A stretch of DNA of 64,000 nucleotides from Martelella radicis (GTDB lineage Bacteria > Pseudomonadota > Alphaproteobacteria > Rhizobiales > Rhizobiaceae). This document shows positions 1-7,497 of this stretch, in pieces. Numbering within the stretch: the stretch's first letter is position 1; the number at the start of each line of letters is the position of its first letter. The stretch covers positions 143,298 through 207,297 of the forward strand of contig NZ_JACIDZ010000009.1 of the NCBI RefSeq assembly GCF_014196625.1, in the 5' to 3' direction. The notes beneath the pieces were generated by a model. That model was not told the DNA's origin. It made no database searches and saw only the letters and a program-made list of their open reading frames with translations. The position numbers and the translations under genes are program-made.

Positions 1-1898
1 AACGCGTCCTCGAAACGATCTTCGTCGTAGTCATCTTCCGGGCCATGCTCGATCTTCGGGGCGAGGTTGCCCGTGGCGATCCGGGTGATGGTCGGCCGGA
101 CCTTTTCGGGCTTTGGCGCTGGGCTGGCCTTGCTGCCCTTGTCCAGAATGGCGGCCAGTTCCTCGGCGGCGAACTGGCGTTCCAGATCGGCCTTCTGCTT
201 CGTCGTCTTCTGATACTCGGAGAGCTTGCGCGCGTGGCGGCGGGCTTCTTCCTGACTGTCGAAACGGACGGCACCGACCGCCTCGGCATCGCAGATATAT
301 CGGCCTTTCGGCTCGTACACTTTGACCGGCTTTTTCAGGTTGTCCGGGTCGAAGCGGACCATCAGCTTCTTGCCGATCCATTGATTGAGTTCGAGCGCCC
401 AATAGCGAGACCCCATGAAATGGATGGACCCGTCCGGCTGGCGGGCTTTCAGCCCCGTCGCCGACAATAGCCAGATCGTGCGTTGCGCTTCCGTGGCCTG
501 TCGAACGATGGTTGACGGCGCGGCCATGCTTTCGGCAAAGACCTGATCGAAGCTTTTGCCCTTGGCGGTTTCGGTGCGGCGGCCGATGCGAGCATTGTGC
601 TCGGCGACAATCTCCGCGACATGAGCCTGCAGCGTGTCGAGCGGAACGGCGCTCTGCATGTAGTTTTCCGGCTTGGCGTCGACCGTGTTGCCGGTATAGC
701 AACCCGACATCGCGGGATGCTTGCTCACTTCCTCTGCCAGGTCACGCCATGCCCGTTCGATCGGCTTGGCCTGACCGTGGTATGGCGTCACGAAACGCGG
801 TTCGATGCCCAGCGTGACCAACAGCCCCGCAACCTCGTCGGCATCGATCTTGTAGCGGTAGCGCGTCTTGGCTCCGCCCGAGATCATCTTGCTCGCGAAG
901 GCCCGGCCGTTGTCGAGATAGATGCGCTCAGGAATGCCGAAGTCTTCGACCATGTCGCCAAAGCACGCACGGATGGCATCCCACGTTTCGGCCTCGGCCA
1001 GTCGCCACGAAAGCACCTTTCGGGAATAGAGGTCCTGTGTGCCGATCAGATACATACGCGTCGGCTTTTCCGACCAGGGAACGCGCACGAACAGATCCAG
1101 CTTGTGCCCGTCGGAATTGACAGCTTCCATCGCGTGAAGGTGGGCGACGGAACGCTCTTGCGCGGGAAACATGCGTTTGGCCTTCTCGCGGCCTTCGCGG
1201 CTCATGACCTGCACGGCCTTTGGCACTTCGCGCTCCAGGCGACGGCGCAGCGAACGCTCACCTGGGATCGGAGACCAGCCTTCAGATTTTGCAGCCTTCA
1301 CCATCCGACGATAACAAGGTGAGAACTTCGGCCCTTCGGGGCGCAGGTAGTCGGACTTGAAGAAGGCCCACGCTTCAGGGTGGCAGGGCGCTATCTCCTT
1401 CTCGACACCATTGGTCGCTGGCGAGAAGGACGGGGCAAGCGCAGCAAGCCAGTCCTGTTTCGGATGGTCTTTGACCATCGCCCACCATTCATAATAGGCG
1501 CTCTTGCTCGTGCCGGTATGCGCCGTGGCCGCCTCTATGGCTTTCTTCTTCGGCAGCCCGGCTTCCACCATCGCTTCGACGCGCTGGATGATGACCAGCC
1601 GCTTCTCGCAGAGTTTTTTGTGCTCGCTTGAAAGGGCTTCAAACCGCCTCCAAAGCAGCTTCGAGGCCTCCGTTTTCTCGGCGACCGGGTCGGCCGTCAT
1701 GAACGCAAGCTTAGCACGGGCGGAAGCTGGCAACAGTGAGTAGTGGTATTCGTAACCGCCGCGTGCTTCCTGTTTAACTCTGGCCTTTTCAGTGCCCCGC
1801 GCTGGTTTAAGCATGTCGCTAATACGGTCGCGGGACAAAGGTAGACCCGGCAGTTTCGCCGCTGCCAACTCAGCCGCTGTAAACCATTCCCGCTTCAT
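1..1898 (-). CDS. Mu-like phage transposase (MuA family), 3' end beyond window
   Basis: DDE transposase that would integrate and replicatively transpose a Mu-like phage. About 632 residues are visible before the frame runs off the left edge with no stop. The start ATG at 1898 overlaps the stop of the upstream gene (ATGA), so translation is probably coupled. The N-terminus (KREWFTAAELA) resembles the Mu-type winged-helix DNA-binding domain. The catalytic triad is readable as D263 (in NSDGH), D329 (in LDNGRAF) and E381 (in PIERAWRDLAEE), with spacing close to MuA (D269, D336, E392). It is the last visible gene of a leftward early operon; a MuB-type ATPase would be expected just outside the window. 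The family is firm. Whether the prophage is complete cannot be judged from here. Confidence 0.93.
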   Translation of the reverse strand, partial: MKREWFTAAELAAAKLPGLPLSRDRISDMLKPARGTEKARVKQEARGGYEYHYSLLPASARAKLAFMTADPVAEKTEASKLLWRRFEALSSEHKKLCEKRLVIIQRVEAMVEAGLPKKKAIEAATAHTGTSKSAYYEWWAMVKDHPKQDWLAALAPSFSPATNGVEKEIAPCHPEAWAFFKSDYLRPEGPKFSPCYRRMVKAAKSEGWSPIPGERSLRRRLEREVPKAVQVMSREGREKAKRMFPAQERSVAHLHAMEAVNSDGHKLDLFVRVPWSEKPTRMYLIGTQDLYSRKVLSWRLAEAETWDAIRACFGDMVEDFGIPERIYLDNGRAFASKMISGGAKTRYRYKIDADEVAGLLVTLGIEPRFVTPYHGQAKPIERAWRDLAEEVSKHPAMSGCYTGNTVDAKPENYMQSAVPLDTLQAHVAEIVAEHNARIGRRTETAKGKSFDQVFAESMAAPSTIVRQATEAQRTIWLLSATGLKARQPDGSIHFMGSRYWALELNQWIGKKLMVRFDPDNLKKPVKVYEPKGRYICDAEAVGAVRFDSQEEARRHARKLSEYQKTTKQKADLERQFAAEELAAILDKGSKASPAPKPEKVRPTITRIATGNLAPKIEHGPEDDYDEDRFEDA

Positions 1899-2101
1899 GG
1901 CTTTCCCTCCTGCTTGGCCATGGCGCGGCGGATATCCGGAGCATGAATTTCCATCCACTTGAGCGTTCGGAGTGCTGCTTCCAGGTGTTCTTTTTGGAGG
2001 GCACGTTGAGCGGGTGACAGCGAAAGCGACCGGCCGTGCAGCAAGGCGTCCAGCGCGGCGACCTGACTTCTCAGAGATACCCCTTGTTTTGCCGTGGCCA
2101 T
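1895..2101 (-). CDS. small conserved-looking phage early protein
   Basis: A 68-residue, largely helical, charged protein of unknown function. Both ends overlap neighbours by ATGA: its start at 2101 overlaps the stop of the 154-aa gene, and its stop overlaps the transposase start. This spacing argues that it is a real member of the Mu-like early operon. No recognisable motif. It might assist the transposase, but that is only inferred from position. Confidence 0.7.
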   Translation of the reverse strand: MATAKQGVSLRSQVAALDALLHGRSLSLSPAQRALQKEHLEAALRTLKWMEIHAPDIRRAMAKQEGKP

Positions 2102-2565
2102 CAGCGGGACCTCCGGATTGTCACCGGCTTGGAGCGGAGCGCTTTCAACTGCCCTTCGATCTCCTTGCGCTCCTGCTGGAGCCGGGCGATTTCGGCCAGT
2201 CTCGCCTCATCGCCCTGAAGCAGGAGGAGCCCATCTTCCGAGACGATCACGTCCCAAAGCCACAGTGCGCCGGTGGCGCGAACAAAGGCCTTAAAGCGGG
2301 GCAAGCTGATATCGTGACCTTGCTTGCTCTCGGCGGTGTAGGCGTCAATCGTGGCTTTGGAGATCGAGGGCAGGCCGAGGTAATGCGCCATGCGGGCCGC
2401 GATCGTCGGCCGATCAAACGGGGCCTCACGGATCGCCCGCGCCATCTCCCGTTTCAGCCGGGCGCGAAAGCGGTCAAGGTCGATTTGCTCGACCGCATCG
2501 CGCGTCGGAAAGACCGGCTCGGCAAAGAAATCCATTTGTGATGGGTCGCGTTTCGTCGACATCAT
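2101..2565 (-). CDS. phage early protein, unknown function
   Basis: A 154-residue soluble protein between the ParB-like gene and the 68-aa gene, joined to both by ATGA overlaps. The N-terminal half is rich in Arg and Asp with helical segments. Residues about 45-75 (MARAIREAP... LGLPSISKATIDAYTAES) look like a helix-turn-helix-like region. The last 35 residues are a probable coiled coil (ARLQQERKEIEGQLKALR). Two starts are possible, ATG at 2565 or ATG at 2562. Genes in this position are common in alphaproteobacterial Mu-like phages; the function is unknown. Confidence 0.75.
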   Translation of the reverse strand: MMSTKRDPSQMDFFAEPVFPTRDAVEQIDLDRFRARLKREMARAIREAPFDRPTIAARMAHYLGLPSISKATIDAYTAESKQGHDISLPRFKAFVRATGALWLWDVIVSEDGLLLLQGDEARLAEIARLQQERKEIEGQLKALRSKPVTIRRSR

Positions 2566-3383
2566 GCAGCCTCCTGAAAACTGGAAAGGCCAATTTCCTC
2601 TAGGAACTGATTTCGGGTTGCCTGGCTGGCCTGCCCCCAGGCTTTGCGCAACGCGGCAAGCGCTTCCGTTTCCGGGTCGCGTCCGGGCTTTTCGGGTTTT
2701 GGGGGCTTGGTCAAAGCCAGGACGCTTTGCGGATCGCCGCTCTCTTTGAGCGCCGCAGCGGCCTTTACCTGCATATCCGGTGTCAGCTTTGCGAACTTCA
2801 GCAAGAGGGCTTGATTGGTCTCGGCCTCAGTTCCGCGAACGGCCTGACGCAACGTCGGGTGCAGGTTCTGGCCTATTCGGTTTACCAGCTTGTAGGTTTC
2901 AGCCCCGAAACCAAGGCGGTTTTGCACCTGCTTCGACAGTTCGCGCCCATTGGCAAAAACAGGGTAATCGTTACCCTGTTTTTCAGGGCGACCGCCTTTC
3001 GGGTTGATCTTCCCGTTCTTCTCTTCCCAGAGTTCGCGGTATTTCATCACGAAGATGGCGCGATCGAGCGGGTTCAACTCGTTGCGATAGAGGTTTTCGG
3101 AGATCTCAAGAAGTTGGGCCTCGACTTTATCGGCGGCAACGACAATCGCGTCGATCTCAGTCCAGCCGAGCAGCTTGGCGGCAGACAGTCGATAGCCGCC
3201 TGCAATAAGGGTGAGAGGCGTTTTGCCCTTGTTCGTCGCGGGCGTTCGCCGAACCATGATCGGACTGATTTGTCCACGTTCTTCGAAGGAAGCGGCGATG
3301 GCCTCGACATAGCCCTGATCTATCGGGCGGAGCCGTTCTCCGACGTGGATTTGTGAAACGGTGGCGCGCAGAAAGTCAGCCAT
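2562..3383 (-). CDS. ParB-like nuclease-domain protein of Mu-like phage
   Basis: A 273-residue ParB/Spo0J-type protein. The N-terminus carries the ParB nucleotide-binding fold: LRPIDQGYVEAIAASF, then ISPIMVRRT, then LIAGGYRLSAAKLLGW, which corresponds to the GxRR-like box with GGYR. The conserved segment ISENLYRNELNPLDRA follows at about residues 95-110. A C-terminal basic helical region probably binds DNA. The start directly abuts the stop of the upstream gene. ParB-like proteins are a known part of the early region of alphaproteobacterial Mu-like phages, where they are thought to regulate or organise DNA; no partition partner (ParA) is present here. Confidence 0.85.
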   Translation of the reverse strand: MADFLRATVSQIHVGERLRPIDQGYVEAIAASFEERGQISPIMVRRTPATNKGKTPLTLIAGGYRLSAAKLLGWTEIDAIVVAADKVEAQLLEISENLYRNELNPLDRAIFVMKYRELWEEKNGKINPKGGRPEKQGNDYPVFANGRELSKQVQNRLGFGAETYKLVNRIGQNLHPTLRQAVRGTEAETNQALLLKFAKLTPDMQVKAAAALKESGDPQSVLALTKPPKPEKPGRDPETEALAALRKAWGQASQATRNQFLEEIGLSSFQEAA

Positions 3384-3740
3384 TTATGCCGCCTCCCGTG
3401 CCTGCTCAAAGGCATGGCCGTAAAGTGCCAGCGCCCGAAGCCCCATCTTGTGATACGCGCGGTCGAAAACCGGGCACTCCCGCCGCAGGCCGACCTTCCA
3501 CATGGTTAACCTGATGCGCCCGTTACTGCGGTCGGTCAGCTTTGCAATTCGCCGTGCCGGGACATCGAAATAGTCGCGCATCATGGTAAGTGCACATTGC
3601 CGCGCCAGCGCCGCGTCCAGCATGTCATGCGGCGGCTCGATGATGTCGCGCAGAGCGATGTGGCTGAAGTGCCGAGCCGCTGCGCTGTAGCAGCATGTCA
3701 GCATCAGCTTTTGCCGGTCTTCGGAAGAATAAATGTTCAT
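3384..3740 (-). CDS. phage early protein with HTH-like segment
   Basis: A 118-residue protein, unrecognised. Residues about 50-80 (ALTMMRDYFDVPARRIAKLTDRSNGRIRLTMWKVG) read like a helix-turn-helix of the kind used to recognise DNA. The start ATG at 3740 has an AGGGG ribosome-binding site. The stop touches the start of the ParB-like gene, so it belongs to the same leftward operon. DNA binding is inferred from this segment only. Confidence 0.7.
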   Translation of the reverse strand: MNIYSSEDRQKLMLTCCYSAAARHFSHIALRDIIEPPHDMLDAALARQCALTMMRDYFDVPARRIAKLTDRSNGRIRLTMWKVGLRRECPVFDRAYHKMGLRALALYGHAFEQAREAA

Positions 3741-3756
3741 TGGTTGATTGTCCCCT

Positions 3757-3843
3757 TCAGCGCCTGCCTGCGATCCAGAACAGCCCGGCTGTCGCCAAAC
3801 AAAGCGCGCAATACCCGGCCATCCCGATCCAGATCGCAGTCAT
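3757..3843 (-). CDS. 28-aa single-pass membrane peptide (candidate)
   Basis: A short reading frame encoding 28 residues: a Met-Thr start, one hydrophobic segment spanning most of the peptide (IWIGMAGYCALCLATAGLFW), and a basic RR end. A GGAAGAG ribosome-binding site lies about 7 nt upstream of the ATG at 3843. The following gene begins 16 nt after the stop. The hydrophobic-then-positive layout and operon spacing favour a real membrane peptide, but the size makes chance possible. Confidence 0.45.
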   Translation of the reverse strand: MTAIWIGMAGYCALCLATAGLFWIAGRR

Positions 3844-3957
3844 GACAGCGCTCTTCCGGTCTCAATTGTCGTGTCGAATTTGGATGCTCGTTTCGTCGGT
3901 GACGGCGGCATGGCGGCCCGGCAAACTCTCCGCACACTACCGAGATGGAGAGAAAAG

Positions 3958-4347
3958 ATGACGGACAGTGAAACACACATGGACACCATGCGGGCCTTAG
4001 CTGAAGCGCGGGTCTCACAGCGTTTATTATTGGAATTGACTGAAGTTCTGTTACTGCGCGGCGTCATCAAGGACGGCGACATTTCCGGCGCATTGCTGCG
4101 CATGGAATACAAGGTCCGGCAGGATATGGAGCTCGAAGACAACGCCGATCCCATCATGACCGCCTCCATGGAATTCGAAAGCGAAGCCATGATTTCAGAG
4201 TGGGAGGGTCGTCTTGTCCTGAAGCCTTCCCTTCACACTCTGCGCCAAAAGCAGAGCGAATGGATGATGAAAGGAATGCCAGATAGATCGCCGCTGGACG
4301 CAGAAAACGTAGCCGCTCTTTACGACGTTGTTGATGAAGACGATTGA
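3958..4347 (+). CDS. acidic hypothetical protein, opposite to the phage early operon
   Basis: A 129-residue acidic protein (ends DVVDEDD) with start ATG at 3958 preceded by a GGAGAG-like site. The reading frame has ordinary protein composition, while its antisense frames are Ser/Arg-rich, as expected of shadows. It points rightward inside a leftward Mu-like early operon, and its 3' 194 bp overlap the opposite-strand frame 4154-4468. No domain recognised. Either it is a moron-type gene with its own transcription, or it is an accessory regulator. Confidence 0.55.
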   Translation: MTDSETHMDTMRALAEARVSQRLLLELTEVLLLRGVIKDGDISGALLRMEYKVRQDMELEDNADPIMTASMEFESEAMISEWEGRLVLKPSLHTLRQKQSEWMMKGMPDRSPLDAENVAALYDVVDEDD

Positions 4348-4468
4348 ACAGTTCGCGCCTGCGCTCCGCGGTTTCGCGGGCATGGGTATTGTCCATAAAG
4401 GAGACAGGCTTGCACTCGGCCCTCAGCCGCTTGTATTCGGGATCGTCAAAGATCGGATCGCGCGCCAT
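4154..4468 (-). CDS. small phage early protein following Ner
   Basis: A 104-residue frame starting one base after the ner-like stop codon (TAA C ATG), which strongly suggests translational coupling. The first 60 residues are charged and helical (DPEYKRLRAECKP; AERRRELFNRLHQQRRKERL) and look genuine. The C-terminal third overlaps the opposite-strand gene at 3958-4347, so the true 3' end is less certain. Function unknown. Confidence 0.45.
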   Translation of the reverse strand: MARDPIFDDPEYKRLRAECKPVSFMDNTHARETAERRRELFNRLHQQRRKERLRFLRPAAIYLAFLSSSIRSAFGAECEGKASGQDDPPTLKSWLRFRIPWRRS

Positions 4469-4469
4469 G

Positions 4470-4790
4470 TTATGCCGCCTCCATCGATGTGCGGCGGCCA
4501 TAGCGATAGTTCTCGGCCGGCTGCGGAGACTTGCGCCGGCCATTGCCGTGATAACGTGTCCTCCACAGCAGATGTGGCCTGGTCTTTAGGGCTGCGGCGA
4601 TCGCGCGTTCTCCAGCCCTGTGCGGTTCGTAAAGGGTGTTTCCGGCCGTTCCGGTCGGTAGATGATAGGCTGTGTCGATCTGGGTCAGCGTTAGCTTCGC
4701 GCGGATCAACATGCCCTTGATCTTGGCGACTTCATCCAGGCGACGCTGCTCGCCCTGAAGTCTCTTGCCGGTGGAGGTCTCAGCATGCAT
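4470..4790 (-). CDS. Ner-like DNA-binding regulator of Mu-like phage
   Basis: A 106-residue protein with the Ner/Nlp winged helix-turn-helix signature: IKGMLIRAKLTLTQID, then GTAGNTLYEPHRAGERAIAAAL, then a conserved WRTRYH near the end of the domain. In Mu, Ner represses the early promoter after induction. It is the first gene of the leftward early operon and is divergent from the repressor at 4913, exactly as in Mu. The start ATG at 4790 has a GGAG site about 9 nt upstream. The C-terminal 30 residues are a basic tail. Confidence 0.85.
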   Translation of the reverse strand: MHAETSTGKRLQGEQRRLDEVAKIKGMLIRAKLTLTQIDTAYHLPTGTAGNTLYEPHRAGERAIAAALKTRPHLLWRTRYHGNGRRKSPQPAENYRYGRRTSMEAA

Positions 4791-4808
4791 AAAATCGTGC
4801 TCCAGATT

Positions 4809-4833
4809 GAAGGCCGTGCAGGGCCTTCTTTTT
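4809..4833 (+). terminator. hairpin plus T-run upstream of repressor
   Basis: Perfect 7-bp stem (GAAGGCC at 4809-4815, GGCCTTC at 4822-4828) with a 6-nt loop and a T5 run on the plus strand. It would stop rightward transcription before the repressor. Read on the minus strand it lies in the ner leader, where it has an A-run before rather than a T-run after the stem. Confidence 0.7.
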
Positions 4834-4865
4834 GGGTGGTGAAATCTGCGAACACAGAAAGGATT

Positions 4866-4896
4866 AACGACAATATGTCGTTTTGTAAACGTACAA
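4866..4896. promoter_or_regulatory. repressor/Ner operator palindromes
   Basis: Two adjacent perfect inverted repeats sit between the divergent ner-like and repressor genes. The first is AACGACA-ATA-TGTCGTT at 4866-4882. The second is TTGTA-AACG-TACAA at 4883-4896. This position and symmetry fit operators for the phage repressor and/or Ner controlling the lysis-lysogeny switch. Which protein binds which site is not visible. Confidence 0.65.
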
Positions 4897-4912
4897 ATTG
4901 TCTTTTTTGTTG

Positions 4913-5428
4913 ATGGCTCGACCTGAAAAGCCGAAAACCGCGTTAGGTCAAAGACTTATCGACGCGCGAAAAGCGTCGAAGTTTCCTTCGCGTGAGGACT
5001 TGGCAACCTTTTTTGACGTAAAGAAAGATACTCTCGCCACTTACGAGCGAGGCATTCGGGACATCCCGAACGGTCTTTTGGCGCGCTACTATTCTGATCT
5101 CGGTGTCAACTTGTCTTGGCTAATGACGGGTGATGGTCCGATGTTCGATGATCCGACAAAGGCGCCGCCACCCGTGCTGCATCCCGAGTTAATGCAGGGG
5201 CTCGTCGAGTTGGTTGTACGTGTTCACAAGGAATTCGGCATTACTCTTCCCGGAGAGAGAAAAACAGCCGAAGCTACTGTGCTCTATAACCGGCTGTTAC
5301 AGCAGGGACTGGATACCGCAAGTGAGAAAGGGAGGGACTTGCTGCTTCCCTTCGTTGAGCAACTCCTCAGGGAGCGTTTACAAAAAGCGAAGGACGAACC
5401 CGGTACCGGCAAACGCGAGGTTTCATGA
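4913..5428 (+). CDS. phage repressor with XRE-type helix-turn-helix
   Basis: A 171-residue protein with an N-terminal XRE/lambda-Cro-type helix-turn-helix: LGQRLIDARKASKFPSREDLA, then VKKDTLATYERG, then LARYYSDLGVNLSWLMTG, ending in the common 'GDGPMF' segment. The remaining about 90 residues are helical and probably mediate multimerisation; no peptidase (LexA-like) domain is seen. It is divergent from the ner-like gene with palindromic operators between them, so it is the likely lysogeny repressor. ATG at 4913 is preferred over a TTG 15 nt upstream because the homologous region starts near it. No strong ribosome-binding site precedes either. Confidence 0.85.
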   Translation: MARPEKPKTALGQRLIDARKASKFPSREDLATFFDVKKDTLATYERGIRDIPNGLLARYYSDLGVNLSWLMTGDGPMFDDPTKAPPPVLHPELMQGLVELVVRVHKEFGITLPGERKTAEATVLYNRLLQQGLDTASEKGRDLLLPFVEQLLRERLQKAKDEPGTGKREVS

Positions 5429-5733
5429 TCGTACGCTAAAGCGCATCCGCTGCCCTTTTCACAGGGCACGGAAGTACGCTCTGATCAGGGCCGATCAGCA
5501 AAGCTGTCGTGTTGTTGAGGGAAGGCGGCCTCTAGCCGCCATCGAAAGAAGTTATTGGCGAAGGGACTAAATGGAACCGTGGAACAAACATGGCAGGCAC
5601 TCACTTACAATCAACGTACTTGTCAACGCTATCAGCCACGTTCGATGGTTGCAACGAAGCCATTCTTTTCAGCAGTGATCGTTGCTAGAACGAATGCTGG
5701 ATCGAATTAATTTCAGTAGTCCGAGAGGGGAAC
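5429..5733. other. gap expected to hold the prophage end
   Basis: No gene seen. In Mu-like phages the attachment end lies just past the repressor, so this 305-bp stretch should contain the phage terminus, but I could not identify terminal repeats or the target duplication. It does contain a GGCGGC/GCCGCC hairpin (5524-5540) without a T-run. Confidence 0.4.
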
Positions 5734-6153
5734 ATGAAACATCTGCTTCTGACCACCTGTGCCGTCGCACTTTTTGCTACACCGAGCTTCGCGGAACCAA
5801 CATGCGTTGCAATCGGAGACATTGGCACGCTGAGCGGCGATATCGGCAACGGGATCGTAAATAACCTTTCACTTTCAGCCGGCGATTTATACGGTCAAGA
5901 GTCTGTCCCTACTGCCATTCTTTCTTATTCTGTCGCGAATAGGAACTCAGGCCCGGTTTACGTCTCGGTCGATGTAATTTTCCTTGATAGCGATGATTTT
6001 TTGATTGCTGCTGTGTCTGCGGTATCGTCATCCGCGATTAGGCCTGGCATGACCGAAGCGCTTTCAGGTCGAACTATTTTATCAAAGCCAGACTTCGATA
6101 GAATCGATGAAGTGTGTGTGCATATCGCCGGAATTGCTGATGCGGGAGATTGA
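5734..6153 (+). CDS. secreted hypothetical protein
   Basis: A 139-residue protein with a clear Sec signal peptide (MKHLLLTTCAVALFATPSFA, cleavage after about residue 20). The mature part is small and beta-rich with two cysteines (C24 and one near the C-terminus, in VCVHIAG), possibly disulfide-bonded. The start ATG at 5734 has a GAGGGG site 6-10 nt upstream. No family recognised. It sits just outside the expected prophage end and may be resident chromosome or island cargo. Confidence 0.75.
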   Translation: MKHLLLTTCAVALFATPSFAEPTCVAIGDIGTLSGDIGNGIVNNLSLSAGDLYGQESVPTAILSYSVANRNSGPVYVSVDVIFLDSDDFLIAAVSAVSSSAIRPGMTEALSGRTILSKPDFDRIDEVCVHIAGIADAGD

Positions 6154-6798
6154 GGCTAGTGGGATGATCAAATCGCTGCACTTATCGATCTCAACCTCTG
6201 TCTCCTTCCTATCAAGCTTCTGAAATAAAAGCTCTTTTTTTGAGATCGACACTTCGGCGATCTCAAAATTGGATTTCGACCAGAAATCAGTCGCCACAAA
6301 ACTCAATGTCGCGAATAGCCTAAAACCCTTCGAACCTTATTTTTCAAAGAGTTGAAGGCCTCTAAAAGGCTATCGACTCTATTTCAAAGGAGTTTTTGAG
6401 GCTTAGCGCTGCAGTTGCCTCTAACAGCCGTTTTCGCTACCTTCCAGCCAGGCCGTCTGACAAAATGGGTGGAAAGCACCTTTCTGTTAAGCCGCCCGAA
6501 ATCCCTTATGTTTCAGTCCTTTCCCATGAATTCCCGCCTATTCCCACCTATTCCCGGAAATTCCAGAACCTTGTGTCAAACAACACCGTAGCCCGGTTTC
6601 GATACAGTGTGTTGATGCCTGATAGGGCTTGGAAGCGCCACGACCGGGGCACAGGCCATCCAAGATCAAACGATAGGCGGGATCGCAAATGCTACTTTTC
6701 GCTTATGGTTGGGATCGGCGCTTTATGATCTGAGTGTGCTTGAGATCGAAACGTGATGGCGCGCGCAGCGATGCGTGTATCACGATAGGGGGTAGGGA
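6154..6798. other. gene-poor interval with MraZ-box-like repeats
   Basis: No convincing gene. Frames at 6082-6306 (minus) and 6396-6728 (plus) lack good starts and known domains. The interval contains the 10-bp periodic repeat described separately (6521-6556) and a TTGACA box on the minus strand (6574-6579). Confidence 0.5.
6521..6556 (-). promoter_or_regulatory. orphan MraZ-box-like direct repeats
   Basis: On the minus strand four GGGAA units recur at an exact 10-bp period (plus-strand TTCCC at 6521, 6531, 6541, 6551), each preceded by T or C. MraZ binds TGGGN repeats separated by 5 nt upstream of mraZ and the division cluster; this matches that layout. A TTGACA (-35-like) box lies upstream at 6574-6579. 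No mraZ or other division gene follows on the minus strand. Confidence 0.5.
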
Positions 6799-7497
6799 TT
6801 GGAGGCAACGGAAATTGACAGGCGTGTCGACCACTTTTTCACAACGATGGAAACCGTTGCCTCAGCGGCGACGGCTTTGGGACGCAGGCTTGCCTATGAA
6901 CTAGGATCGGATCTCAACCTACTCAATTATATGCGCACAGACGAGTTGGGTCTCTCCCACATGATTGCCGATCTGCTTGATCCCAATGGAGTTCATGGGC
7001 AAGGCAGTGCGTTTCTGGAGCTGTTTCTGAGGCTATGTGACTTCAACGCCGCCGAGGTGGCTGACGACTTATCGAATATACGAGTCCTGCGGGAAAAACG
7101 GGTATCGGAAGGACAGATTGATATCGTTCTTCAGTCGCGAATGGTGGATTTTCTGATTATCGAGAATAAACCCTATGCGTCCGAGCAACCCGATCAGATG
7201 GAGCGTTACGCCTCTTATATTAAGCGCGCTCATGTGCGCGAGGGTGGGCATCTGGTCTATCTTTCTGGTCGTGGGACCGAATCGCACACCATGAATGCTT
7301 CTACACAGGAGGAATTTGCCGGGCGATATGCAACAATCTGCTACACGAGCCAAGGCGACCGACCGAGTCTTTCATCCTGGCTTCGCTCCTGCGAAGCGCG
7401 AGCAAAAGCGCCGAAAGTGCGTGTCTATCTGTCTGACTTCGCTGACTGGGTTGAGCAGAATTTCGCCGATTTATCAGAGGAGATATCGAATGCATAG
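6799..7497 (+). CDS. PD-(D/E)XK nuclease superfamily protein (PDDEXK_4-like)
   Basis: A 232-residue predicted nuclease. Residues 48-77 (DELGLSHMIADLLDP...HGQGSAFLELFL) match the N-terminal helix and 'LLDP-HG' signature of the PDDEXK_4 group. The catalytic core is D108 (EGQIDIV), E122-x-K124 (IIENK) and Q133-x3-Y137 (DQMERY). Start is TTG at 6799 behind GGGGGTAGGGA; an in-frame ATG at 6847 is an alternative but would shorten the N-terminus. Its last 8 nt overlap the next gene, so the two form an operon. It is the first cassette of the integrase-linked array; a defence or restriction role is inferred from context only. Confidence 0.85.
   Translation: MEATEIDRRVDHFFTTMETVASAATALGRRLAYELGSDLNLLNYMRTDELGLSHMIADLLDPNGVHGQGSAFLELFLRLCDFNAAEVADDLSNIRVLREKRVSEGQIDIVLQSRMVDFLIIENKPYASEQPDQMERYASYIKRAHVREGGHLVYLSGRGTESHTMNASTQEEFAGRYATICYTSQGDRPSLSSWLRSCEARAKAPKVRVYLSDFADWVEQNFADLSEEISNA

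Noticed and set aside
6082..6306. 74-aa minus-strand frame downstream of the MraZ-like repeats
   Set aside because: TTG start, no ribosome-binding site, overlaps the 3' end of the secreted-protein gene; possible but unsupported.
6396..6728. 110-aa plus-strand frame across the 10-bp repeats
   Set aside because: Composition is atypical and part of it is simply the repeat translated; no start signal.
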